Below, piece after piece: positions 1 through 11,393 of a stretch of DNA of 64,000 nt. Source of the DNA: Plasmopara viticola (lineage: Eukaryota; Oomycota; Peronosporomycetes; Peronosporales; Peronosporaceae); assembly GCA_001695595.3 (NCBI GenBank), contig MBPM02000096.1:1-64000 (forward strand). Direction: 5' to 3'. Both the position numbers and the translations under genes were made by a program. The notes beneath the pieces are model-generated. The model ran no database searches and had not been told where the DNA came from. It saw only the letters and a program-made list of their open reading frames with translations. Every line of letters starts with the position of its first letter. The stretch's first letter is position 1.

Positions 1-928
1 CGAAAAGTTTTGCAAACATATAAAGTGGGGAAACAACAGGTAAGGTTAGCCGTTCAGTGATGTGACTGAGTGGTCAATGTACGCGAGGCATTTCTCAAAA
101 TGGGTCATGTACTGAGGTCCGCTCTGTGACAATTAGAACTACGAATTGACGTAAATTATCATTGACCGGCTAAAGCGTTTCATGCACGCCAAGCAGATAA
201 ATTATTAACGTGGTTTTGTATTGGACCTTTAGTACAGACCGGAACAAAATAGTATTTCTTTCTCATGCACGACTTCGGAAAAAAATCTACGCTTCTGAGT
301 ATTGATAAAATAGAATTATATGACATTTGAGTGGAATTCGCATCTGCAAAATGGAGATAGCACATTTAAGGCAACGTTTCTGCATGTCTTGACAGGAAAG
401 TTATGTCATCAACTGTGCCCGCAAATGAAAAGTCATGGCTTGTCAAAGAAGCAAATCGACCGGTCGGTTCCCAGGAACTCGCTTACTCGCAAGAAGTGGT
501 GGTCGTGTGATACATCGTACGTTGAACACTGCCATAATCGCGTCACGTGTGCAACGCTGAAATGAGAATGTCGCTCTTGTCTTTCTCGACGTGAAAAGCG
601 GAAAGCAAAGTCTTGAACGTAAATAGCAGCTAACAATATCACCAATAGCTCGCAGTCGGTTGTAGACGTCAGCAAAAGCCGATCCATTTATAAAGCTGAG
701 TACTTAGCCATTTTGTAGGCGAATTCTCACGACAAGATAGACACAATATCGTCGTCAACCTGGTGATAATCGCTTTCCAGTCCTTTTTTTCGAGGGCGAC
801 ACTCTTTTACGCAAGAATAGAAATATACTCAAAATGTAGAGTCTCGCTTAAAGTACTAAAATTCAGTGATGACGAACACGAAATATTTATTTGTTAAGAA
901 AAACCATGCTACTACCGAGCAAGAGACG

Positions 929-1822
929 TCAGCTTGGTGAAAAGAGGTACATCGTCACATACTTGCGTGCGAATACGATCGCATGAGCTCCATTCAAGCT
1001 CGAATTACTTGCAAGCAGGCTTCCAGCGATATCAGCAGTGGTCGAAACGCCAGCAATAACACTTACACCGTTGTAAGTCACAATTTCCTGTTCCTTTACC
1101 ATTTTGACCGGACCACCGTCGTCTGAAACAGTCAAAAGACCGATGTGGTACTCAAAGTCGGCAGGAAGTTCCTTCGGGTACGAGTGGGTAGCCGTAAGTT
1201 TAAGGTCCTTTTCACCCTCGCTGATGTAAAACTCGATCTCATGACCGCCCGAGGGGGAAGCCGAGAGGGCAACGCCAAAGTTGTACCACGTCCCGGGCAC
1301 AAACTCGGTCTCCCATTTCGGGTCCCACGTACCATTGTTGAGGTAGATGAGCTTCGGGGGGCTGAGCGACGCATCTACGCGAATTTCGAAGTAGTGCAAT
1401 TCGTCAAAGATTAATTGCCAGGCGTAATCATTCAAGAAGGCTTCGTCCTTCTTGAAGCTGGTGCGAAAGAAGGTCGCGCCTTTCTTACTCGCAGCAACAA
1501 ACTGCACGAGCTCCGAACGACGTTTGTCGATTTGGTCCTTGAAAATCGCATTTTCATCAGCACCAATATTGATGACGCCCCCGTCGCAATTGTAGCCCTC
1601 TGGTCGACCTTTCGGATCGATGGTGACATACTCGGCGACTGTGTGTGAAGTGTCGTTGCGCATGGTGAAGATGTGCGTCAAGTACTTGTCCGTGATCTTT
1701 TCAACGGTCAAGTCATCTGCACGACCGTCCCACGGAAGCGCTTGGATATCGTTTTGTGCTTGGACTACAGAGTAGGTCGACGTGAGGGCCGCGGCGCTCA
1801 GGAGTGCAGAGAAGGAGACCAT
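929..1822 (-). CDS. Secreted glycoside hydrolase family 131 protein, copy 1
   Basis: Predicted secreted beta-glucanase of about 297 residues. Family GH131 enzymes act on beta-1,3/1,6- and beta-1,4-glucans, so the target could be plant or own cell wall. The start at 1822 is chosen because the protein then begins with a hydrophobic signal peptide (MVSFSALLSAAAL..., ending near VQAQ) exactly where copies 2 and 3 start; a longer in-frame start upstream falls in a probable leader intron. GH131-type landmarks follow in order: PWDGRADDLT near residue 30, an IF..RRSELVQF block, FFRTSF, FDELHYFEIRVD, WYNFGVAL and a final VTYNGV block. The last 27 or so residues are unlike copy 3: a one-base deletion at the old stop opens the former 3' UTR. 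The family call rests on motif recall; expression and activity are unknown. Confidence 0.85.
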   Translation of the reverse strand: MVSFSALLSAAALTSTYSVVQAQNDIQALPWDGRADDLTVEKITDKYLTHIFTMRNDTSHTVAEYVTIDPKGRPEGYNCDGGVINIGADENAIFKDQIDKRRSELVQFVAASKKGATFFRTSFKKDEAFLNDYAWQLIFDELHYFEIRVDASLSPPKLIYLNNGTWDPKWETEFVPGTWYNFGVALSASPSGGHEIEFYISEGEKDLKLTATHSYPKELPADFEYHIGLLTVSDDGGPVKMVKEQEIVTYNGVSVIAGVSTTADIAGSLLASNSSLNGAHAIVFARKYVTMYLFSPS

Positions 1823-1843
1823 TAGAGATAGTAGTGTGCGTCG

Positions 1844-1904
1844 CTGGAGGTAAAATGTAAACTGACCTGGTTGAAAGAACTGTGAAACCGACATTGTTAC
1901 TTAC
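1844..1904 (-). other. Probable 5' leader intron of GH131 copy 1
   Basis: On the minus strand a GTAAGTAAC donor and a TTTTACCTCCAG acceptor delimit 61 bp, a usual oomycete intron size, 21 bp upstream of the chosen ATG. Copy 2 has the same arrangement with the same length. No in-frame upstream coding exon is visible, so it would lie in the 5' UTR. Confidence 0.45.
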
Positions 1905-4602
1905 ATGGACAAGTGGAACATCCAAATCCGAGACGAGACACCTTCGCGGCTTTGCTAGATGAAAGCATTATATAAATCTCCAGTGTACATCCGATCTTAA
2001 GATGTGCTCAAAGAATGGAGACCGTAAACATTTACCGAGAAAAAGACAGGCTATATACTTGTAAAAATTTAAAGTTTTGTCACCGAGCAGATTTTGGGGT
2101 TTTGAGCTTAAGAAAAAGGTGAAGCAAGCACCCCTTTGCCATTGACGACAACATTTGCCGTTTACGATGAGTCGATTGCTTATATCCAGTCTAGAAAGCT
2201 CTTTTGGCGTAAAAAAACGATACCGATGCGCCGGACTTACGCGCGACAAAGAAGAGTGTCTGCAGCGGGTAGACGTTGATCACTTGCGATTACTACACGC
2301 TGCGACTCTATGTGGATGTTCTAGCTCGAGAAACAATGCCATGCCGTCAAACGGTCCAGTCTTATGTATCATTAGCACTATAATAAAACGTTAGCTCCCC
2401 ATCACAATGTTTTCTGATACCACTTTTATGCGTGAAAAATCCTCAATCGAATTGGAATGACTATGAAGAACGTAGGCAACCAATATTTCAATGCACATAT
2501 TATGTGTATTCTACACAAAAAGAAATGTGACAAAATATACATTAAGAAATAAGCGCGTTCTCCAAACTTTTACATTTCTGTTTATGCATGCATGCGATAG
2601 TCCTGCCAATCTTGCGTTCTGTTATCGTTGCCTATGCGTTCAACACACTGATGGGTAAGGCTATCGCTAGTACGACCCAAAGTAGCCTGGAAAGGCAAGC
2701 TCGGTTGTATGACTTTGAAAGCGCTGTGAGGCAGTCTGAAATGTGTCTGAACTTTACCGTCTAATTTGCTTTTGCTTCAAACTTGCTGTTTGAGCAAGCT
2801 CGGGAAAGCCTACCTGGAGAGCGACAAGACTTCATCTCATGACTTAATCAATTTACAGTAAACTTGATTGTTAATGAAACTGAGATGAGAAAAATATTGT
2901 ATAAAGACGACACCTGATCGCTTGTTGTGCTTATTTCGCGGAATTGAACGCGTCGATGCTACGACGATGCGAGTGCTCAGCTCAACACATATGTTTTTGT
3001 GTATATTCCGTAGCAACCAAAGCATAAAAAAAGCATGCGTCACCGATTACTTTTTAATCGCGGTGAAAGTAGAAATGATGAGTATGTATCATGATCTAAA
3101 CACCAATCTTTTGCGGCGAGGAGGAATGGATTTTATTCGGAATATATATCTGAATTGTTTATGACGACAGGCCACCTTATATTTATATCGGCACTAGCTC
3201 GTTGGCTGTCATATCCTTTTCGTTGTTTCATCTAGCTGGATTCATCCCCGAAACTTTAAGAGAGTTCCACTCCACTGAGTATACTTTAAAAATCACGACA
3301 TCTTATCGTTTCGTCACAAGGCTTATAAAAAGTAGTTGTTTGGACCAAGAATGAGTTTTTCAGCGACTTCATCAACTTTTGGCTACCTCACGACAGTTTC
3401 GATGAACTGGTCTTTTTTGAAGCTAATCAAAAAATTTTGGCATGACAAGGATGCTACCTCTTTGCTGTGGTTCCTTGTAATATGCAAAGAGGATGCTTAA
3501 AAGTCCTCTCCGTACTTAGATAAGCATATTGCAAGCTATGAAAAATTCATTTATTTTCCAAACGTCTCTTAACCATTGTACAGCTCCGACTCAGTTCTCA
3601 AAGACCTGCATAATAGAACAGTGAATAATAAAGGTGCAGTAAGAATTAGTGGCGGTTCATCTTCTTGATTCTGGGAGGTTAATCAATTAAACCCAACGTA
3701 ACAAAGGCGAGAATTTAGATTTTGATAGGGCACACGTTTGATTAAATGAATTACCAGTGTGGGATAACTTTCGGCCAAGTTTTGAATTTGAATGAATTCA
3801 ATGCACCCAACAGGACCCTTCCAGAAAGCTTTGCAAACAGATAAATTGGGGAAACATTAGGAAACGTTTGCCGTTCAGTGACGTGGTTGAGTGGCCAAAA
3901 TACTCGAGCCATTTTCTAATAGGGGTCAGTTGCCGAGGCACGCCGTCTTGAGTACAAGATGGTCGCAATTACAACTACGAGCTACAGTAGTTCATCATTG
4001 AGCTCTCATGGCGTTTGACGCACGCCAAGCAGATGACTGATTGACATAGATCTAACAATACCTCTAGCCTGTATGTGTACAATTCGATGAAAAGGATGGT
4101 CCGGCCTCAACATCAGGACTATAAAGAAGGGCTAGTGTATGGCTTGGGGAAAAAAATCTACGTTTCTAAGTAATGATAAAAGTATCGGTATGTGACATTA
4201 TTAGTGGAGGTTCGCATCTGCAAATGTTGTTATCAGTAAAACGGGGTATCGGATATCGTATGAGCTTTTTCCGCAAATGAAAATTTTAAAACTGATAGTT
4301 TATCTAACAGGTTCGATTTGTTTAAGTTCTAACTAAGCCCTATTTCAATCACAAGAGGTAAAAGTCCTGTGATGTCTCGGATTGCTGCCCTTTGCTAAGA
4401 TATCGTTACTTGTTTAACGCCGAAATAAGAAAGTCGCCCTTGCCTCTCGACGCGGCATAAGAGCAAAAAGCAGAGTCAAATACGTGAATAAGTTGCCAAA
4501 ACGATAAGCTCTTAGCCGATTGCAGCTAGAAACTGGGCATTTTATGCCTGAAGCTTTAAAGTACGCAATGACGGACACATGAAAGTGTATTTGTCTTTAA
4601 CA
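1905..4602. other. Gene-poor spacer between GH131 copies 1 and 2
   Basis: No coding region is supported. 1905-3040 is the rest of duplication unit 1 and 3825-4602 is the first part of unit 2. Only the middle (about 3040-3825) is unique. Short open frames here lack composition or motifs of real genes. Confidence 0.6.
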
Positions 4603-5502
4603 TTATGCTTTTACCAAGCCAGAGACATTGGTTAGGTGAATAGAGTTAAATTGATGCGTAGATACGATTTCTTTAGCTCCATACGCTTTGCAAACAGGGC
4701 TTCCGGCGATTCCAGCATCGGTCGAAACGTCAGCCGTAACAGTTACACCGTTGTAAGTCACAATGTCCTGTTCTTTTTTCATTTCGACTGGACCACCGTC
4801 GTCTGACAGCGTCAATAGACCGATGTGGAACTCAAAGTCGGCTGGAAGTTCCTTCGGGTACGAGTGGGTAGCCGTCAGGTTGAGTTCCTTTTCACCCTCG
4901 CTCGTGTAAAACTCGATCTCGTGACCGCCTGAGGGGGCAGCCGAAAGGGCAATGCCAAAGTTGTACCACGTGCCGGGCACAAACTCGGTCTCCCATTTCG
5001 GATCCCACGTACCATTGTTGAGGTAGATGAGCATAGGAGGGCTGAGCGACGCATCCACACGAATTTCAAAGTAGTGCAACTCGTCCATAATCATCTGCCA
5101 GGCGTAATTGTTCAAGAAGGCTTCTTTTTTTTTAAAGCTGGTGCGAAAGAAGGTTTTGCCCTTTTCACTGGTGGCGACAAACTGCACGAGTTCTGAGCGA
5201 CGAAAGTTAGATTGCGCCTTGAAAATTGCCCTTCCATCCACACCAATGTTAATCGCGCCCTCGTCACAGTTGTAGCCCTTTGGTCGAGCTTTTGGATCGA
5301 TGGTGACGTAGTCGGCGACCGTTAAGGAAGAGTCGTTGCGCATGGTGAAGATGTGCGTCAAGTACTTGTCCGTGACCTTTTCGACGGTCAGGTCTTGCGC
5401 ACGACCGTCCCACGGAAGCGGCTGCACCTTTTTTTGGGCCTCGGCTACAGAGCAGGTCGACGCGAGGGCCACGGCGCTCATGATTGCGGTTAAGGAGACC
5501 AT
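4603..5502 (-). CDS. Secreted glycoside hydrolase family 131 protein, copy 2
   Basis: A 299-residue paralogue of the GH131 genes at 929 and 9129, closest by eye to the latter. It starts with a signal peptide (MVSLTAIMSAVALAS..., cleavage near AEAQ). It then carries PWDGRAQDLT, FRRSELVQF, FFRTSF, MDELHYFEIRVD, a YLNNGTWDPKWE block, WYNFGIAL and VTYNGVTV. The stop used by copy 3 just after SP(V/I)CK is missing: a small deletion replaces it and the frame runs 27 residues into former 3' UTR sequence. The catalytic core appears undamaged, so it may well be active. Role and family knowledge are as for copy 1; whether the extension affects folding is not known. Confidence 0.85.
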   Translation of the reverse strand: MVSLTAIMSAVALASTCSVAEAQKKVQPLPWDGRAQDLTVEKVTDKYLTHIFTMRNDSSLTVADYVTIDPKARPKGYNCDEGAINIGVDGRAIFKAQSNFRRSELVQFVATSEKGKTFFRTSFKKKEAFLNNYAWQMIMDELHYFEIRVDASLSPPMLIYLNNGTWDPKWETEFVPGTWYNFGIALSAAPSGGHEIEFYTSEGEKELNLTATHSYPKELPADFEFHIGLLTLSDDGGPVEMKKEQDIVTYNGVTVTADVSTDAGIAGSPVCKAYGAKEIVSTHQFNSIHLTNVSGLVKA

Positions 5503-5533
5503 GCCGTTCGAGTAGAAATGCTGGTGTGCGTCA

Positions 5534-5594
5534 CTGGAGGTAAAATGTTAATTGGATTGATTTGATGAACTGTCAAGCCGACATTGTTACTTAC
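5534..5594 (-). other. Probable 5' leader intron of GH131 copy 2
   Basis: 61 bp between GTAAGTAAC and TTTTACCTCCAG, matching copy 1 in length and both splice sites, and ending 31 bp before the ATG. Confidence 0.45.
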
Positions 5595-8500
5595 ACGTAA
5601 AGGTGGCACCGTGCGGCATTTCAGGTACGAGAGACCACAACTTAGCACTTATTGCCGTTCAAGGGCTACTGTTTAATCTGGGGAAGAGTACATCGTTGCA
5701 TCGAGGCTGTGCAACAAAGAAGTGTCTGCGTCGGCAGACAATACAGATGTCCTAGCGCCAGATGGTGCGATAAACGATGTCATGCCGCCAGGCTTATGGA
5801 TTGTTCGCAACATAGAAAAATGTTGCCATTGCTCCTTCACTTGTTGTATGTTCGGAAGGCGTTGAGCCCTTTAACGCGGTTGATGAGCAAACGATAACAC
5901 TGAATTAGCACTTATCTCAAAAAGGTTTTCGGAGGTCAGCTTATTGTACGATACCTGTTGGAGACTAGAGTCGTTAAAGTATGCAGGCGCTCTCGATAGG
6001 CGCTTTTTTAGAGTATGCAGGCGCTTGTGTCAATATAATCCAAGCACTTGGTGACACATGTACATGCATATTTTTACATAAAAACCATTGTCAATGGCGA
6101 CAAAAATGAAAATTGAGGTAAAAGCGCTCAAGTGACTCGTTGGGCAATCTTCGCTAGTTTTTCTTTCCTATGATCTTTGCTATACTCCACAAATTGTAAG
6201 CTTGAACAAGCCTTCGAGAGAGACAAGATCCACGTTATAATCAAGCCAATTATAGTGTGCACGTGTTCTTTTAACGAACTAAGCGAAAAAAAAATGTAAT
6301 AAAACGACACTTTATCTTTTCACGCTAATGTACGGAATTGGCTCAAAGGACACACGTTATTTTCCGTGGCACTAAGAGCTAAAGCACGCATTTCTCGAGC
6401 TAACGATGATTTTCTCGAGGGGGAAGCTCGTTTCGTGTTCGACTTCTGCTTCGAATGAGCTCCGCACAAGCGCGTTTACGGACACAGACTGGCACTTGCT
6501 TCCGCCATTAGCGCGAAAAACTTGGCTTTCAAAGCTCTCAGTATTACACCACAAAACACAAGAACTGTGGTGCTTCTTTATTTTTGAGCTCAGCTTTGCA
6601 CTACATCACAAAGGAGCTGTGTTGCCGCCTTAATCTTGAGGAGCAGCAAAAACATGCGCGTGGTCGAACTTGCAGTCAGTAAGTATGACGAGGTACTAAT
6701 TTCGACGCTTGTTCGTGTGCATTAGTGATTACCTTTCATCTGATTCCTTCATTGGCTGCTTCTAAGAATGTGACAAGCGGGACATACCTAAGCCAGGCTC
6801 CTTGGCGAAACACTTAAGCACGGATTCCAGGGAAAGGAGGAAGTTAACTAAAGTCCCTTTGTTGCGGCACAGACCACGATGTTGCTTATCATCGTCTTTC
6901 AAAGGAAGTGGAATATCGTCAATTATGCACATGTCGTTGTCGATTTAATTTTAAGCAGAAGTTGTCTACTTTAGCATCTTACGCATTGCAACCATCCGCA
7001 ATCTCATCTCGAAATCGGTCATCTATCACTTACCGGTCGGATGTGCAGGATATAAGTGTGTGATAAGGCTTTTTACTTTGCACGTGCCAATCTATTGAAC
7101 CTTGTTCTTCGAGATGATCGGTCAATTACGATTGTTTACGAGATTGACAAAAATTGAAAAGAGAAGAGGCTTAAGCATAAACTGTTATTAGATTACTCAA
7201 GTATAAAGTGTACTAGTGATGTCTGTGGTTGGCACCGTACACAAACTGCCGCGGTGACCCAACGTAGTCGCCGTTCGACCAACCCTCCTGCTCCAAAGAG
7301 TATTCATGGCTACGCAAGGCACAAAAAGCTATATACTGCACATAGATTCCAAACTGATCGGTAGCGTGCCTGGCGTGCCAGCTGAAAAATGACACCCAAG
7401 CGATCAGCCTTTTGTCCTGCCAAGGCGGACCCGACCAACCCGACAAGAATTTTCAAATCAAGAAAAATTGGGGAGCAAGTCAGTTTTCACCAACGGATAC
7501 ACAAAGTGAAACCTATGCAAATCCACACTTTTCGGGAGAATTGATCTGTTAGTTTGCAGCTTAACGCGCACTGTGCGATTGGGGCTCGCATGTTCTGCAA
7601 AAGCCACTCCATCAAGATGGTGCGCGTATCCTGTTTTGATATTTTTACCTTTAGCCAGGACCCGCCAATGACGAAGCACTAGGAGACAATGGTTGACAGA
7701 AATAGCGACGGAGATTTTTTAAAATGAAACCTTTCTCGCCTTTGTACGCTTTCATCGTTCTGAAGACTTCGTGTATTGCGGTGCTATCTGTGCTCTTTTT
7801 GACGAAGGATTGAATATGAATACCGAGGATGGCTCATCCACCATCGTTCTGCCAACGCATAGAGGCGGACGTAGCAAGCTTTTACCAAGGCAACCTAGAA
7901 TGAATAGCATATATCTCGTCAGTTAATTTCTTCAATCGATTATGATCTAAAGTCAACCGACTACGATTTCGCCATCCCATCCATCACGTTGACCATCTTT
8001 CTTGTAAAGTGATTCATTACTAACGAATTACTATTGCACTGTTTTAGCGTGTCTACTCGGCAAGGTCTCTTTTCTATGCTCGTGCATACTCGGATGAATC
8101 TTAAGATGCTTTTCGTGTGGCCAATATGACCGATCAAGCAAATTACTCGCTTTTTCGAAGCGATGGAGCTGTCTCGCAACTAGTCCGAACGTTGCTAAAC
8201 CTGGAGCACGACGCGAATAAAAAGTTTATCGCGGCAAGCATCGTCAAGCCGAAAAGTGCGTGCTTCAGCTTTCGCTGCAATAAACACAACAGCACGCATT
8301 TTTTACGTCGAGACCAAAAGAATGAAGTGTTACACTTAGGAAACCAAAAATACGAACCCCGAATAAAACATACCCAAAACTTTATTTCGTAGTCTTGGTT
8401 CCTGTATAAAAGACATGTGTTAACAATACCCGCACATTCTAGAAACGCATTTATCGAGAATACTATCAATGGCCTGGCATAATTCCCGACAGGTATCACA

Positions 8501-9128
8501 CATAAAGCTGGCATCGGAGGAGAAGAGTGCCAACGTTTGGTGCGTCACTGATAACGTCTGCTCATCTAACTCGCACTACGCGTGTCGAACATACAACCAG
8601 TGAGGGTCCAACGGTAACAATGCCCCATGTTGCAAACGATCCAGAATCCTGATCCGGTGTAACGGCATGGGTATCGTTTATCGCACCATCTGGTGCTGTG
8701 ACAAATGGAGTGTCTGCGTCGAGCAGACCGCCTATTGTTGCACGTGAGTTTTATGGCCTCGATGCAGCGGTGCAACATTTCCGACCTTTCTCCCGATTGC
8801 AATGTAGCTTGAACGGCAATAAATGCCAGATTGTGTCTGCCTTACGTCTTTTTTAAGCTCACTGCTCAAAGCCGAAGCCTTGAGCTTACAACTTTACAAT
8901 TTGTCTTGTCCTTGTTGATTGCTAACATTCTCTCTACACCGTGCACATTTTGGGATCTGATGTAAAAGAAAAACTTGAACTCCGTCTTGGAAAGCCGCAG
9001 AGGGGTCCTTTGTGCCGCTCAGTCCCACCTCTCCGGGCAAGAATCAATGTCGGCTTGACACTTCATTTAGTCTGATCATTTTCCATTCTACCTCCAGTGA
9101 CGCATCCCAGCATCCCGATTCGAACAGC
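5595..9128. other. Gene-poor spacer between GH131 copies 2 and 3
   Basis: No gene is supported in 3.5 kb. A 14-bp direct repeat (AGTATGCAGGCGCT) occurs at 5978 and 6012. Short open frames around 7213-7679 and 8143-8514 have no recognised motifs and no coding-like composition. The right part, from about 8600, is the inverted duplication unit 3. Confidence 0.55.
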
Positions 9129-10330
9129 ATGGTCTCCTTAACCGCAATCATGAGCGCCGTGGCCCTCGCGTCGACCTGCTCTGTAACCGAAGCCCAGAAA
9201 AAGGTGCAGCCGCTTCCGTGGGACGGTCGTGCGCAAGGCCTGACCGTCGAAAAGGTCACGGACAAGTACTTGACGCACATCTTCACCATGCGCAACGACT
9301 CTTCCTTAACGGTCGCCGACTACGTCACCATCGATCCAAAAGCTCGACCAAAAGGCTACAACTGTGACGAGGGCGCGATCAACATTGGAGTGGATGGAAG
9401 GGCGATTTTCAAGGCGCAATCCAACTTCCGTCGCTCAGAGCTCGTGCAATTTGTTGCCTCTGAAAGCAAGACCTTCTTTCGCACCAGCTTCATGAAAGAA
9501 AAAGCGTTTTTGAACGAATACGCCTGGCAGATGGTCTTTGACGAGTTGCACTACTTTGAAATTCGTGTGGATGCGACGAAAAGTCCCCCGATGCTCATCT
9601 ACCTTAACAATGGTACGTGGGATGCGAAATGGGAGACCGAGTTTGTGCCCGGCACGTGGTACAACTTTGGCATTGCCCTTTCGACTGCCACCGCTGGCGG
9701 TCATGCGATCGAGTTTTACACGAGCGAGGGCGAAAAGGAACTCAACCTGACGGCGACCCACTCGTACCCGAAGGAACTTCCTGCCGACTTTGAGTTCCAC
9801 ATTGGTCTATTGACGCTGTCAGACGACGGTGGTCCAGTCGAAATGAAAAAAGAACAGGACATTGTGTCGTACAACGGTGTAACTGTTACGGCTGACGTTT
9901 CGACCGATGCTGGAATCGCTGGAAGCCCAATTTGCAAGTAACTTGAGCATCATTGGAGCTCACGATATCGTACCCACGTGCATGTGTGCATTGATATACC
10001 TCTTTTCACCTAGCTGACGTCCCTGGGCTTGGTAGTAGCATGATGCTTTAAACAAATACATTTCATGTGTCCGTCATTGCAAACTTTTTCCATTGGTCTT
10101 AGAAAGAAAACTTTGTTGTGAAATATGCGATTCTTGCAAATAGGCGTCGCTTTTCTAAAATATAAGACTAAAATGTATAATTAATAGGTTGCCGACGCAA
10201 TTGTGCTTACCCTGTCGCCAGGGTTAGTTCACAAAATGGCTAAGTACTACAATCGACTAAAGGCTCGTGGTGATATCGTTCGCAGCTTTCGACTTTCCTT
10301 TTTGCGTCGAGAAAGATAAGGGCGACTAGT
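8600..10330. repeat. Segmental duplication, unit 3 (inverted; carries GH131 copy 3)
   Basis: The reverse complement matches units 1 and 2 over the gene, part of the upstream block (8660-8780 against about 5680-5790) and the downstream block (10190-10330 against about 560-720, sharing the TGGCTAAGTACT and GTCGAGAAAGA pieces in inverted order). It is therefore an inverted third copy. Confidence 0.65.
9129..9941 (+). CDS. Secreted glycoside hydrolase family 131 protein, copy 3
   Basis: A 270-residue GH131 protein, opposite in strand to copies 1 and 2 and very similar to copy 2 (mostly conservative differences, for example VASESK in place of VATSEKGK). The ATG at 9129 starts the same signal peptide as copy 2; an open stretch upstream of it matches the leader of the other copies and is probably not translated. 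Core landmarks are PWDGRAQGLT, RRSELVQF, FDELHYFEIRVD, WYNFGIAL and VSYNGVTV. It ends right after SPICK, which is probably the ancestral end of the family. This copy therefore looks the most complete. In its leader the intron donor of copies 1 and 2 (GTAAGT) is replaced by GCAAGA. Confidence 0.88.
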   Translation: MVSLTAIMSAVALASTCSVTEAQKKVQPLPWDGRAQGLTVEKVTDKYLTHIFTMRNDSSLTVADYVTIDPKARPKGYNCDEGAINIGVDGRAIFKAQSNFRRSELVQFVASESKTFFRTSFMKEKAFLNEYAWQMVFDELHYFEIRVDATKSPPMLIYLNNGTWDAKWETEFVPGTWYNFGIALSTATAGGHAIEFYTSEGEKELNLTATHSYPKELPADFEFHIGLLTLSDDGGPVEMKKEQDIVSYNGVTVTADVSTDAGIAGSPICK

Positions 10331-11199
10331 TCATATCAGCACTAAACACGTGGCGATATTTTAGTAATGGCAGCTTTGTATTATCTTGGCCGATTAGGCT
10401 ATTTTTTTTTTTCTTATCTGGTTGCAACCCTTTTTCGGAGGGGTCCGATCAGGTCCACTTGATCCATTAAGTATTCCCTTTTCATTTTGAATTGATGCTT
10501 CGAGGTTTGCCTCAACAAATTACAATCTTTAGTGGGCCTAAACCTATAATCTCATCGAGTTCTCTTCTCTTAAAATTGGATGATGACCATAAATTGTACA
10601 CTTTTCTGCCGTGCGGCCTAAAAACCGCTGTATCAAGGAAATCCAAACTTTGCACCTATAAGCATTTCTTTCGTACATTACAAGGCATCTAATATGAATA
10701 GAACCGTTCTCACCACTCTTTCTCGTTATCAACATATAGAGAGACCATTTGGCAGACAGAAAGAAGATAAAACATCTAGTGGAATGTTGATTTGACTACA
10801 ATCTCGAGGAGAATGTTTTTGACATCTTCAAACCAAACGACAAATTCTGCAAGGGACGTGTCGCAAGTAGGTGAAATACTCGGCTACACAAATTTTGGTG
10901 GTTCTTCAAACGATTTATGCACGTCATGCGTGCGTGTCACGTCAGTCGAAGCATCGTTCTTTTTAAATCATTTCCATGGCAACGACATCTTTGAGGCTGC
11001 GAATCCTGCCGTAACTTATGCGCGCCGAATTCAACACAAGCACTTCACTCGCCCCTTAAAACTATTTATTATCATTGGGTCGCATTGATATATTTGTACC
11101 ATGCTATACTATCAATATAATTTTCCCAAAATCGCACCCAATTATTGAACTTGCGGCCAAATCATGTACTTGCGCAGACACGCGTTGATCTTTCTATTG
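9942..11199. other. Spacer without supported gene
   Basis: Contains the 3' flank of duplication unit 3 up to about 10330, then about 870 bp of AT-rich sequence without recognisable genes before the retrotransposon. Confidence 0.6.
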
Positions 11200-11345
11200 T
11201 GTTAACATTACACCGCTGAATGCATGTTGAACAGGTGGATGGCTTTACAGTAATTACAAGTACGTCACAATTAGTAATTACATATGGTAGCCATTCATTG
11301 GTCAGGATAAATATATTCACTTCGGTTTTTACTTTCTTCTTAACA
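11200..11345 (+). repeat. 5' LTR of the copia element
   Basis: 146 bp, TG...CA ends with a short terminal inverted repeat (TGTTAA/TTAACA), identical by eye to the 3' LTR. An unusually short LTR for copia. It contains TAAATATATT, a possible TATA-type element, about 45 bp before its end. Confidence 0.95.
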
Positions 11346-11393
11346 GGTTAACAGCCGCAAACAACAGCCTCGCATCACCACACCGTCACCGCC

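Larger units (their letters stand above)
1..3040. repeat. Segmental duplication, unit 1 (carries GH131 copy 1)
   Basis: This stretch aligns by eye with 3825-6400 in the same orientation. Matching blocks include the window's first 200 bases against about 3830-4040, the GH131 gene, its 5' leader, and a tail near 2840-3040 matching about 6230-6400. Divergence is clearly higher outside the coding part, with many indels. The unit starts before the window. It implies an old tandem duplication of a block of at least 2.6-3 kb. Confidence 0.7.
3825..6400. repeat. Segmental duplication, unit 2 (carries GH131 copy 2)
   Basis: Direct-orientation partner of unit 1, offset by about 3.4-3.8 kb. Besides the gene it keeps the upstream block with the motif CTGCGTCGGCAGAC near 5728, which is also recognisable in inverted orientation near 8715 in unit 3. 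Confidence 0.7.

Noticed and set aside
8143..8514. 123-residue open frame (-)
   Set aside because: No recognisable features, AT-rich, and it is not shared with the other duplication units.
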